Of a DNA stretch of 14,177 nt, positions 1-5,994 are shown one piece after another. A model generated the notes under the pieces. It saw only the letters and a program-made list of their open reading frames with translations. It had not been told where the DNA came from and ran no database searches. This stretch comes from CAYJXJ01 sp964374095 (GTDB taxonomy: Bacteria > Elusimicrobiota > Elusimicrobia > UBA1565 > UBA9628). Where the stretch lies: contig CAYJXJ010000121.1 of assembly GCA_964374095.1 (NCBI GenBank), positions 1 to 14,177 on the forward strand. Reading direction: 5' to 3'. The position numbers and the translations under genes were made by a program. The stretch's first letter is position 1; each line of letters opens with the position of its first letter.

Positions 1-45
1 TTCAGCGCACCCCTTAAACCCGTGGCGAATTCATCGCCGCGTGTA

Positions 46-483
46 CTAGACCCCGATATCCTCGTTCCAGAGGGCGGGCTTCTCGGCGATCAGGCGCCGC
101 ATGAGCGCAATGCAGTCCGGGTCGCGCAGGTCCACGACCTCCACGCCTTTGCTCTCGAGAAGATCGCGCGCCCCCGGGAAGGTTTCCGACTCCCCGGCGA
201 CGACCTTGGGGATGCCGAATTGCACCGTCGCGCCGGCGCACAGGTAGCAGGGCATCAAGGTCGAATAAAGCACCGTGCCCCGGTAGCTCCCGATCCGGCC
301 GGCCCGGCGGAGGCAGTCGATCTCGGCGTGGGCCATGGGGTCGTTTTGCTGGACGCGGCGGTTGTGCCCGCGGCCGATGATCTTGCCGTCGCGCGCGAGC
401 ACCGAGCCGATGGGGATGCCGCCCTCCTCCCAACCCGCCCGGGCTTCGGCGATCGCGGCGTCGAGGAAAGGGTCGCGGGGCAT
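46..483 (-). CDS. Cytosine deaminase-like nucleoside/nucleobase deaminase (Fcy1-like CDA fold)
   Basis: A 145-residue zinc-dependent deaminase of the cytidine/deoxycytidylate deaminase superfamily, expected in the cytoplasm for pyrimidine salvage (cytosine to uracil, or a related base). The zinc site is visible: HAE at residues 52-54 (His ligand and catalytic Glu54) and PCYLC at 78-82 (Cys79 and Cys82 ligands). The whole chain parallels yeast cytosine deaminase Fcy1: EGGIPIGSVL near 20-29, GRGHNRR near 37-43, and a C-terminal WNEDIG in which the Asp corresponds to the Fcy1 residue that contacts the base. Length is close to Fcy1 (about 158). The ATG at 483 is preceded by AGGA at a usable distance. 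Guanine deaminase or tRNA adenosine deaminase (TadA) are alternatives, but the WxEDIG end favours the Fcy1 type. It stands alone; no transporter or pyrimidine gene is adjacent. Confidence 0.9.
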   Translation of the reverse strand: MPRDPFLDAAIAEARAGWEEGGIPIGSVLARDGKIIGRGHNRRVQQNDPMAHAEIDCLRRAGRIGSYRGTVLYSTLMPCYLCAGATVQFGIPKVVAGESETFPGARDLLESKGVEVVDLRDPDCIALMRRLIAEKPALWNEDIGV

Positions 484-807
484 GGGCTATTTCCTGACGG
501 CCAATGGAGCTTTCTTGCCGCCAGGGGTCCTGAATATGCCAAATTCGGATGATGTGGTGGAAGCGGTCCCGGGGGTCAGTCGGCCAACAGCGCCTGGAGC
601 TTGCCGTTGACCTCTTCGACGACCTCCGCCGGGGCGCGGTCCGCGCGGCGCCCCTTTCGCGCGCGCCAATGCGGCGGACCCCCAGGCTGTTGCCCCACTT
701 CGGGACTCTGGTCTCCCCGACACGGCCCCTCTCCCATGGAACGGGGAGCGCCTCGGCGGTTACTAAGAGTGGGTGGACCGGCCGGAATCGAAATCTCTGA
801 AGCCCCC
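484..807. other. 324-bp gene-free stretch with decayed coding remnant
   Basis: This interval separates the divergent deaminase and hydrolase genes. It holds no intact gene. It contains the antitoxin-like remnant listed separately (576-724, minus). A weak plus-strand promoter candidate, TGGAAC (737-742) - 18 bp - TACTAA (761-766), could serve the hydrolase at 808. The deaminase promoter should lie near 490-560 on the minus strand, but no good hexamer pair is visible there. Confidence 0.5.
576..724 (-). pseudogene. Remnant of a MazE/AbrB-type antitoxin gene
   Basis: On the minus strand, positions 724 to 668 read RVGETRVPKWGNSLGVRRI. TRVxKWGNSLGVRIP is the signature start of MazE/AbrB (SpoVT fold) antitoxins. 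No start codon sits where the family begins: the codon before Thr-Arg-Val is GAG. After the motif this frame degenerates into Arg-rich text typical of an off-frame read. A sister frame carries a more protein-like tail, AEVVEEVNGKLQALLAD, ending at a stop at 576. I read this as a frameshifted, start-less remnant. No toxin partner is seen. The match is short and the call rests on one motif. Confidence 0.4.
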
Positions 808-1803
808 ATGCCTCACTCATATGCGATCGACTCGCGGAAAAGTTCCCGGAATCTTGCGCGCATCGGGTTCTTGGGCGTACTCGCCGCCTTCGTGCTTCTG
901 AATGCGGCAGCCTTCTATCACGCCCGCGCCATGACGCATTTTGTTCCCGCAGGAGAGAGGACCCGCCCGCCGGAGCGGTTGTCGGCAGGGGGGAAGATCC
1001 GGGTCCTCCTAACCGGCGTCAACCTGCCGCGTCCGGCCCATCGGGCCGTGCCTCGGGATTTCGGTCTGAACTCCGAAACGGTCTCCTTCCCCGGGATCGG
1101 CGGACTGTCCGTCGAGGCCTGGCTCTTGCGCTCCAACAGGCGTCGAGGGCTGATCCTGTTGTTTCACGGCTACGCCGACAGCAGGAGTTCCCTCCTGCCG
1201 GCGGCCCGAGAATTCATCACGCTGGGTTTCGATTGCCTCCTCGTGGACTTCAACGGCAGCGGCGGGTCCGCCGGAGATGAGACGAGCCTCGGGTATCATG
1301 AGGCGCGGGCCGTGGCGGCCGCGGTTGAGTGGGCGGGCACGGCCGCTCCGGCCGAGAAGCCGGTTCTTTACGGGGTCTCGATGGGAGCGGCCGCGGTCCT
1401 GCGTGCCGTGAGCGCCCTGCATGTTGAGCCGCGGGGGATCATCGTTGTGTCCCCCTTCGACCGTCTCCTCTCCTCGGCGCGGCATCGTTTCGGGCGAATG
1501 GGCCTGCCTTTATTTCCTTTTGCGCAACTCCTGGTTTTCTGGGGAGGCATCCAGCAGGGGTTCAACGGATTCGCGCACAATCCCAGGGATTACGCGCGAA
1601 GCGTGAGATGCCCGGCTCTCATGCTCTTCGGCGATCGAGACGCCTACATTTCGATTGGAGAGGCCCGAGGGCTCTACGAGAATCTCGCCGGTGCGAAAAC
1701 CCTGAAGGTCTTCGAGGGCGCCAGGCATGAGGATTTCGCCGTGTCACGGCCGGAGGAATGGCGGTTCGCTGTTCAAGGATTCCTCCGGAAACTCGGGCCG
1801 TGA
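808..1803 (+). CDS. Membrane-anchored alpha/beta hydrolase
   Basis: A 331-residue alpha/beta-hydrolase with one N-terminal membrane segment (about residues 18-38, FLGVLAAFVLLNAAAFYHA), after which the catalytic domain probably faces the periplasm. The fold's landmarks are present in order: HGY oxyanion motif at 120-122, nucleophile elbow GVSMG with Ser191, GDRDAY with candidate acid Asp278, and the ARHEDF His307. This resembles the Bem46/YqkD-like group of serine hydrolases, which act on esters or thioesters; the substrate cannot be predicted. The open frame extends upstream to 601, but that extension lies over the decayed region and is Arg/Pro-rich, so the ATG at 808 just before the membrane segment is preferred. 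Its ribosome binding site is poor (GAAG). The gene is apparently monocistronic. Confidence 0.88.
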   Translation: MPHSYAIDSRKSSRNLARIGFLGVLAAFVLLNAAAFYHARAMTHFVPAGERTRPPERLSAGGKIRVLLTGVNLPRPAHRAVPRDFGLNSETVSFPGIGGLSVEAWLLRSNRRRGLILLFHGYADSRSSLLPAAREFITLGFDCLLVDFNGSGGSAGDETSLGYHEARAVAAAVEWAGTAAPAEKPVLYGVSMGAAAVLRAVSALHVEPRGIIVVSPFDRLLSSARHRFGRMGLPLFPFAQLLVFWGGIQQGFNGFAHNPRDYARSVRCPALMLFGDRDAYISIGEARGLYENLAGAKTLKVFEGARHEDFAVSRPEEWRFAVQGFLRKLGP

Positions 1804-1895
1804 AGCCGACGGCCGTCCTCGCTCCATGGCACGGTGTCGTCGCCGAAATGCCAGAACAAGGCCCCACCGCAGCCGAGCCCCGCAGGCCGCGGCGT

Positions 1896-1921
1896 TTTCA
1901 CCTCCACCGGTGGAGGTGAAA
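1896..1921. promoter_or_regulatory. Perfect 26-bp palindrome, probable operator
   Basis: The two 13-base halves are exact reverse complements with no spacer; the core is CCTCCACCGGTGGAGG at 1901-1916. It lies in the intergenic region 1804-2046, about 45 bp upstream of the promoter for the small secreted protein gene. It has no T-run, so it is a poor terminator for the hydrolase gene; an operator for a dimeric regulator is more likely. A 15-of-16 match to the core lies at 8620-8635. Confidence 0.55.
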
Positions 1922-1966
1922 CCCCAACACGGCGACTTCGAAAACACGGGGCGAGGTCCGCGGGAC

Positions 1967-1995
1967 TTGACGGAAAGCCCCGCGCGGTCTATCCT
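1967..1995 (+). promoter_or_regulatory. Sigma70-type promoter of the small secreted protein gene
   Basis: TTGACG (1967-1972), 17-bp spacer, TATCCT (1990-1995). The -35 box matches five of six consensus bases. The start of transcription would fall near 2002, giving a leader of about 45 nt before the ATG at 2047. Confidence 0.6.
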
Positions 1996-2032
1996 TAGGG
2001 CACGAGATGTTCCGATGGCGACATCACCCCCC

Positions 2033-2039
2033 AGGGAGG
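2033..2039 (+). promoter_or_regulatory. Ribosome binding site that decides the start at 2047
   Basis: AGGGAGG at 2033-2039 is one base from the ATG at 2041 and seven bases from the ATG at 2047. The second spacing is functional, so 2047 is the preferred start. Confidence 0.6.
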
Positions 2040-2046
2040 CATGAAA

Positions 2047-2442
2047 ATGACGACCCAGCGCTTCTCCGGCCGCATCCTTGCCGCGGCCGCGCTCGCCGCG
2101 GCCTTTCTTTCAGGCTGGACCGCGCGCGCCTTCGACCCGCTCTGGACCGTGGCTCAGGTGGCCTCGGACCCGGGGAAATTCTACGGCAATAACGCGCAGG
2201 TGACCGGGTTGGCCCGGTCCGCCCGCATCAGCACGTGCTACACCGATTCCGGGAAGATCCCGTGCATCAGCTTCTCGCTCTACGAGCCCTCGGGCAAGCA
2301 GAACTCTCCCTTCGGGAAGCGCTACATCTCCGTTTCGATGCCCCAGCAGGCCCTGGCCAACCGCTTGCCCTCCGACGGACAGCCCATGAACATCTCGGGA
2401 GTGATCAAGCCGCCCAGCATGATCGGGACGATCGAGCCGTAG
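2047..2442 (+). CDS. Small secreted protein of unknown function, possible OB-fold
   Basis: A 131-residue protein (133 if the ATG at 2041 is used). It opens with a Sec signal peptide: basic start, hydrophobic ILAAAALAAAFLSGW, and an ARA cleavage site before FDPLW. The mature part is about 100 residues with alternating short strands, for example NNAQVTGLARSA, YISVSM and GQPMNISGVI, a pattern typical of small OB-fold beta barrels; this assignment is inference. Two cysteines (64 and 73) in the mature part could form a disulfide after export. I do not recognise a named family. It has its own promoter and upstream palindrome, and it converges on the flavin enzyme gene with only 18 bp between stops and no visible terminator. 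Confidence 0.8.
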   Translation: MTTQRFSGRILAAAALAAAFLSGWTARAFDPLWTVAQVASDPGKFYGNNAQVTGLARSARISTCYTDSGKIPCISFSLYEPSGKQNSPFGKRYISVSMPQQALANRLPSDGQPMNISGVIKPPSMIGTIEP

Positions 2443-2460
2443 CGGCCGAGGCGGGGGTCG

Positions 2461-4083
2461 TCAGGCGCTGACGGTGAAGGGGTGCCCGAGCCGCCGCATC
2501 GCGCCTTGCGCCGCGGCGACCCCGCGGGTGAGGGCCTCCTCGAAAAGCGGCAGGCCGCTCAAGTCCGAGTGGCCGAGAAAGACCGGTCCCAGGGGTTTGA
2601 GCGCCTCTTGGCGGGCTCCGCCCCAGAGCAGGCCCGGCCGCGGCTTGACCATGGCGTGCCCCCAGACCATCACGTCCAGGCGCCGCACGCGCTCGCGCAG
2701 CTCCGGGTGGGGCGCCTTGAGCTCATCGAGCACGAGGTCGCGCCACCGGCTCCAAGGCGCTTCCAGCGCGTCGCGCCGCGCTTGAGCGGAATCCGGACCC
2801 GTCAGGGGCCGGAAATAAGTCCACACCGTGTCCCGCCGGCGGGAGGCCAGGCTCTGGTGGCCGGCGTCCACGTAGCCGAGGCCTTGTCCGCGGTAGAGCA
2901 CGTTGTCCCAGCACGTCGGAAAGCCGCGGCCTTCGGGCGGGTCATGCACCGTGAGGTTGGCGACCATCCAGGGCGCGTAGGAGAAGGCGGCGAGCCATGC
3001 GGGCTTGGCCCGGCGCAGGGGTTCGATGACGCGGCCGGCCACGAATACGGGCAGGCAGACGATCGCCGCGCGGGCCAGCGTCCGCTGGGCCCGGCCGGTG
3101 CGCGCGTCGAGCCAATCCACCCGCACGCCGTCGGCCGTGGGGACCACGTCGAAGGCCAGGGCCGAGGTTCTGACGCGAGTCCCTAGTCGGGCGGCCAGCC
3201 GTCGGGCTACGAAGCCGTTGCCCTCCGGCCACGTGAGCACCTCGCCGCCGGCGCCGCGGCTGCGGCCCGCGAAGTAGTGGATCGCGGCCCAGGCCGAGGT
3301 CTCGCCGAGGAGCGAGCCGTAGTCGTCGCGGCAGGCGTACTCGACGAACCACCGGAGGGGCGCGGATGTGTAGCCCCTCCGGTCAAGCCACTCGGCCATG
3401 GACACGCGGTCGAGCGCCAGGAGGTCCTCGTCGCGGGTGCTCGACTCCATGGGGATGGCGAATGCTCTGCCGCCGCCGACGGAACGTCGGCGGCGAAATT
3501 GATCCATTTCCCTCTCAAATTTCGTGAATTGATTCGTATCCGTGTCGGACAGCCCGGTGCGGGGTGCTATCCCTTCCTGCCACGACCCATGGATGAAAAG
3601 GCGTTCCTGCGGGGCAAAGCACACATAGCGCTCGTCGAACACCGGTCGGCCCTTCTTGTCGGTCCCGGTCTGGACCTTTAGATCGGTAAGGACCTCACAG
3701 ACCGCTCGGGCTTCGGACTCGGGCAGGGGGATGTAATGGGCCCCCCAGGGATAACGCGTGAGGGAATTCTCGCCCCAGCGCGCGTTGCCGCCCGCTGAGT
3801 CCTCGAGTTCGAGGACTTGGAAGTCCTGGAAGCCCGAGCGTTCGAGCTTCCAGCCCGCCGACAGGCCCGAGACTCCCCCGCCGACCACGACGATGCCGGC
3901 GCGCGCGGTTTCGGCGGGCCTCGGGAAATTCCCGGAGCGCAGGCGATGCCCGAGTTTGTGCGAGGAGCCCACGATCTCGCCGGCGATCTCGGTCGCGGGT
4001 GTACCGCGGCACCCCGCCAGGGCGGCCAGGCCCCCCAAGGCCGCGAGGAACTCCCGGCGGGTCAGTAGTTGAGCTTGTCCCAC
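2461..4083 (-). CDS. Tat-exported FAD-dependent amine oxidase-like lipoprotein
   Basis: A 540-residue flavoprotein of the flavin-containing amine oxidoreductase/phytoene-desaturase superfamily. The N-terminus has a twin-arginine signal (TRREFLAALGG, Arg9-Arg10) ending in a lipobox LAGC with Cys25, so the enzyme is probably folded with FAD, exported by Tat and lipid-anchored. The dinucleotide-binding motif VVVGGGVSGLSAG (65-77) is followed by LELEDSAGGN (91-100), whose Glu94 would bind the FAD ribose. A C-terminal FLGHSDLSGLPLFEEAL matches the second FAD contact of the superfamily. Translation starts at GTG, 22 bp inside the preceding synthase gene; the ribosome binding site is made by its GAG-GAG codons and sits unusually close. 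As last gene after a spermidine synthase, oxidation of a polyamine is the natural guess; the substrate is not proven. No start other than GTG preserves the twin-arginine motif. Confidence 0.87.
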   Translation of the reverse strand: MGQAQLLTRREFLAALGGLAALAGCRGTPATEIAGEIVGSSHKLGHRLRSGNFPRPAETARAGIVVVGGGVSGLSAGWKLERSGFQDFQVLELEDSAGGNARWGENSLTRYPWGAHYIPLPESEARAVCEVLTDLKVQTGTDKKGRPVFDERYVCFAPQERLFIHGSWQEGIAPRTGLSDTDTNQFTKFEREMDQFRRRRSVGGGRAFAIPMESSTRDEDLLALDRVSMAEWLDRRGYTSAPLRWFVEYACRDDYGSLLGETSAWAAIHYFAGRSRGAGGEVLTWPEGNGFVARRLAARLGTRVRTSALAFDVVPTADGVRVDWLDARTGRAQRTLARAAIVCLPVFVAGRVIEPLRRAKPAWLAAFSYAPWMVANLTVHDPPEGRGFPTCWDNVLYRGQGLGYVDAGHQSLASRRRDTVWTYFRPLTGPDSAQARRDALEAPWSRWRDLVLDELKAPHPELRERVRRLDVMVWGHAMVKPRPGLLWGGARQEALKPLGPVFLGHSDLSGLPLFEEALTRGVAAAQGAMRRLGHPFTVSA

Positions 4084-5558
4084 TCCTCCTCGTAGGTGTG
4101 GACAAGGGCCTGCGTGTTCAAGGCGTTGGGCGGCGCGGGGACCCGCGCCATGTCGGCGGGAAATTCAAAAAGCCCGGCCAAAGTCCGGCGGGTCAGGAAC
4201 TTGAGTCCCTCCGGGAGGCGCTCGGGGAGGCGGGCGGGGGAGTCTCCCGCGATGATGAAGCCCCATTCGCCGAAAGAGGGGACGTAGGCGTGATAGGGGG
4301 AAGTCTTGAAGCCCGCGGCCCTCAGGGTGGTGTCGACGCACCAGAAGGAGCGGCGGGCAAACAGCGGCGAGGTGGCCTGTACAACCGCGAGGCCGCCGCG
4401 CCGCAACCGCGCGCGAAGCGCGCGGTAAAAAGCCGTTGTATAGAGTTTGCCCAGGGAAAATGTGCTGGGATCGGGAAGATCCACGATGGCGAAGTCAAAC
4501 CTATCCGTCCCCGACTCCAACCACTGAAACGCGTCGGCGTTGATGACGCGCAGCTTTCGGGAGAGCAAGGACCCGCCGTTGAGGTTCTTGAAGATTTCCT
4601 GGCGGGAAAAGAGCCGGGTGACTTCCGGATCGATGTCGACGAGGACGACCTCGTCGACGGTTGGATAACGCAGAACCTCGCGGGCCGCCAGGCCGTCGCC
4701 GCCGCCCAGGATGAGCACGCGGCGGGGGGACTCCAGGGAGGCCAGGCCCGGGTGCACCAGGGTTTCGTGGTAGCGGTGCTCGTCGAGCGAGGAGAACTGC
4801 AGATGGCCGTTGAGAAACAGCCGGAGGTCGCGCTTGCCGCGGGTCAAGACGATGCGCTGGTAGGGTGTCTGTTTGGAAACGATGACGTCGTCGGTGTAGA
4901 GGCCCGTGTCGGCCCACGCCGCAATGTCGCCGGACATCGCCAGCCCAGCCATGAGCGCAGCCGCCGAGGCCAGGCAAAAAGCCCTTAGCCAGCCTGGGCG
5001 AGGCAATTCTTCGCGGAATATGTTCAGTGCCCAGACCGCAACCCCAACGTTCGCCAGCCCAAATACGAAGCACGTCTTAAGGAGGCCCAGGTGCGGCATC
5101 AATACCAATGGGAATAGCAGCGAGGCCGCCAAGGCCCCGACGTAATCCAGCGCCAATACCTGCGCCACCAAATCCTTGAGTTCCAGCCGGTCTTTGAGTA
5201 TGCGGATGAGCAGGGGGACCTCGAGTCCCACCAAGGCTCCCACCCCAAAGACCACCGAATAGAGCACCACCTGGAACCCCCGCGTCTCGATGAAGGCGAT
5301 GGAGAGCAGGGCCGCGGAGAATCCGCCCAGGAGCCCCACCAGGGCTTCGACCTGGATGAAGCGGGTCACGAGGCCGCGGCCGATGAAGCGCGAAAGATAC
5401 GACCCCACGCCCATGGCGAAGAGGTAGGCCCCGATCACGGTCGAGAACTGGAAGACCGTGTCGCCGAGCAGGTAGCTGGCGAGGGTGCTCGCGACCAGCT
5501 CGTAGACCAAGCCGCAGGTCGCGATGACAAAGACCGAGACGAAGAGCGCCGACGTCAC
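4062..5558 (-). CDS. Spermidine synthase-like protein with N-terminal membrane domain (COG4262 type)
   Basis: A 498-residue protein. Residues 5-208 contain about seven hydrophobic segments; residues 220-440 form a spermidine synthase (polyamine aminopropyltransferase) domain. Visible motifs: QTPYQ (230-234), NGHLQFSSLDEHRYHE (250-265), the decarboxy-SAM-binding GGGDG (285-289), VDID (307-310), ADAF with Asp342, and DLPDP with Asp360 and Asp363 at the positions of the catalytic acids. All acidic residues needed for chemistry are kept, though the usual V-E-I-D is V-D-I-D. The family transfers aminopropyl groups from decarboxylated SAM to a diamine; membrane-fused members are poorly characterised. 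The start is GTG, 10 bp after the DUF350 stop. No SAM decarboxylase gene is in the window, so the aminopropyl donor must come from elsewhere. Confidence 0.92.
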   Translation of the reverse strand: MTSALFVSVFVIATCGLVYELVASTLASYLLGDTVFQFSTVIGAYLFAMGVGSYLSRFIGRGLVTRFIQVEALVGLLGGFSAALLSIAFIETRGFQVVLYSVVFGVGALVGLEVPLLIRILKDRLELKDLVAQVLALDYVGALAASLLFPLVLMPHLGLLKTCFVFGLANVGVAVWALNIFREELPRPGWLRAFCLASAAALMAGLAMSGDIAAWADTGLYTDDVIVSKQTPYQRIVLTRGKRDLRLFLNGHLQFSSLDEHRYHETLVHPGLASLESPRRVLILGGGDGLAAREVLRYPTVDEVVLVDIDPEVTRLFSRQEIFKNLNGGSLLSRKLRVINADAFQWLESGTDRFDFAIVDLPDPSTFSLGKLYTTAFYRALRARLRRGGLAVVQATSPLFARRSFWCVDTTLRAAGFKTSPYHAYVPSFGEWGFIIAGDSPARLPERLPEGLKFLTRRTLAGLFEFPADMARVPAPPNALNTQALVHTYEEEWDKLNY

Positions 5559-5568
5559 GGCTCTGGAC

Positions 5569-5787
5569 CTAGCCGAGTATCGAGGCCGCGATGATGATCG
5601 AGATCCCGATCGACAGGCACCCGACCACCGTGGCCAGCGCCCGGTTCTGTTTGGCGACGAGCTCTTCCCACAGGTTGTAGGGCGTGGCCTTGTCGACGGC
5701 CACGAAGGCGGCCATGAAAACTCCCAGGCCCACGGCGGAATAGACCAGCGCCGCGACGAAGTGCGACGGGTTCAGCAGTTTCTCCAT
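5569..5787 (-). CDS. DUF350 (YjfL-type) inner-membrane protein
   Basis: A 72-residue protein with two membrane segments (about 9-30 and 50-70) and the DUF350 signature between them: FVAVDKATPYNLWEELVAKQN followed by RALATVVGCLSIGISIII. This is a single-unit form; E. coli YjfL has two repeats and four segments. Function is unknown, but DUF350 genes recur beside polyamine-related enzymes and PspA-like proteins (as in E. coli yjfIJKLMC), suggesting envelope homeostasis. A strong ribosome binding site, AAGGAG, lies 10 nt upstream of the ATG. It sits 21 bp after the 61-residue gene and 10 bp before the synthase, so all are in one transcript. Confidence 0.9.
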   Translation of the reverse strand: MEKLLNPSHFVAALVYSAVGLGVFMAAFVAVDKATPYNLWEELVAKQNRALATVVGCLSIGISIIIAASILG

Positions 5788-5808
5788 GTCTTCAAGTCTC
5801 CTTCACGT

Positions 5809-5994
5809 CTATTTTCCCCAGCGCCACCAGCCGCGCGACGTCGGACGGTAAGGCGAGCGGTACGAGCCGGGGTTGTTCCGCACGCTCTTGGGCACGCCCT
5901 TGACCTCATCGACGTCGGTGTGGGACCAGCCGGTCCAGTGCGCCCAGCCCAGGAAGGCCACGACGGCCGCGGCGTAGATCCGATACCACCTCAT
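5809..5994 (-). CDS. Small membrane-anchored protein with SVRNNPGSYR motif
   Basis: A 61-residue protein with one N-terminal hydrophobic segment (YRIYAAAVVAFLGWAHW, residues 4-20) and a short basic, aromatic tail: KGVPKSVRNNPGSYRS then a Tyr/Trp/Arg-rich end. I believe similar short proteins accompany DUF4178/DUF350 operons, from memory of the SVRxNPGxYR motif; this is not verified. Its ATG overlaps the preceding gene's TGA by 4 bp, and its ribosome binding site (GAGGAGG) lies inside that gene's acidic-tail codons, so translation is coupled. Stoichiometric expression with the large membrane protein suggests a subunit. Function is unknown. Confidence 0.8.
   Translation of the reverse strand: MRWYRIYAAAVVAFLGWAHWTGWSHTDVDEVKGVPKSVRNNPGSYRSPYRPTSRGWWRWGK

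Noticed and set aside
770..800. Second tRNA-like fragment (CCGGAATCGAA)
   Set aside because: No T-stem pairing and no cloverleaf.
601..807. Upstream extension of the hydrolase frame
   Set aside because: Low-complexity Arg/Pro/Ser text over the decayed stretch; the membrane anchor directly follows the ATG at 808.
14..820. 268-codon minus-strand frame spanning the deaminase and the gap beyond it
   Set aside because: Within 46-483 it is an off-frame shadow of the deaminase, Arg/Pro-rich. Only its short KWGNSLGVR part is meaningful and is listed as a remnant.
1801..1830. Terminator after the hydrolase (GACGGCCGTC dyad)
   Set aside because: Five-base self-complementary arms with no loop and no T-run; too weak to call.
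3999..4988. 329-codon plus-strand frame antisense to the synthase and flavin enzyme
   Set aside because: No domain features, Gly/Arg/Glu-rich, and fully explained as the complement of the spermidine synthase gene.
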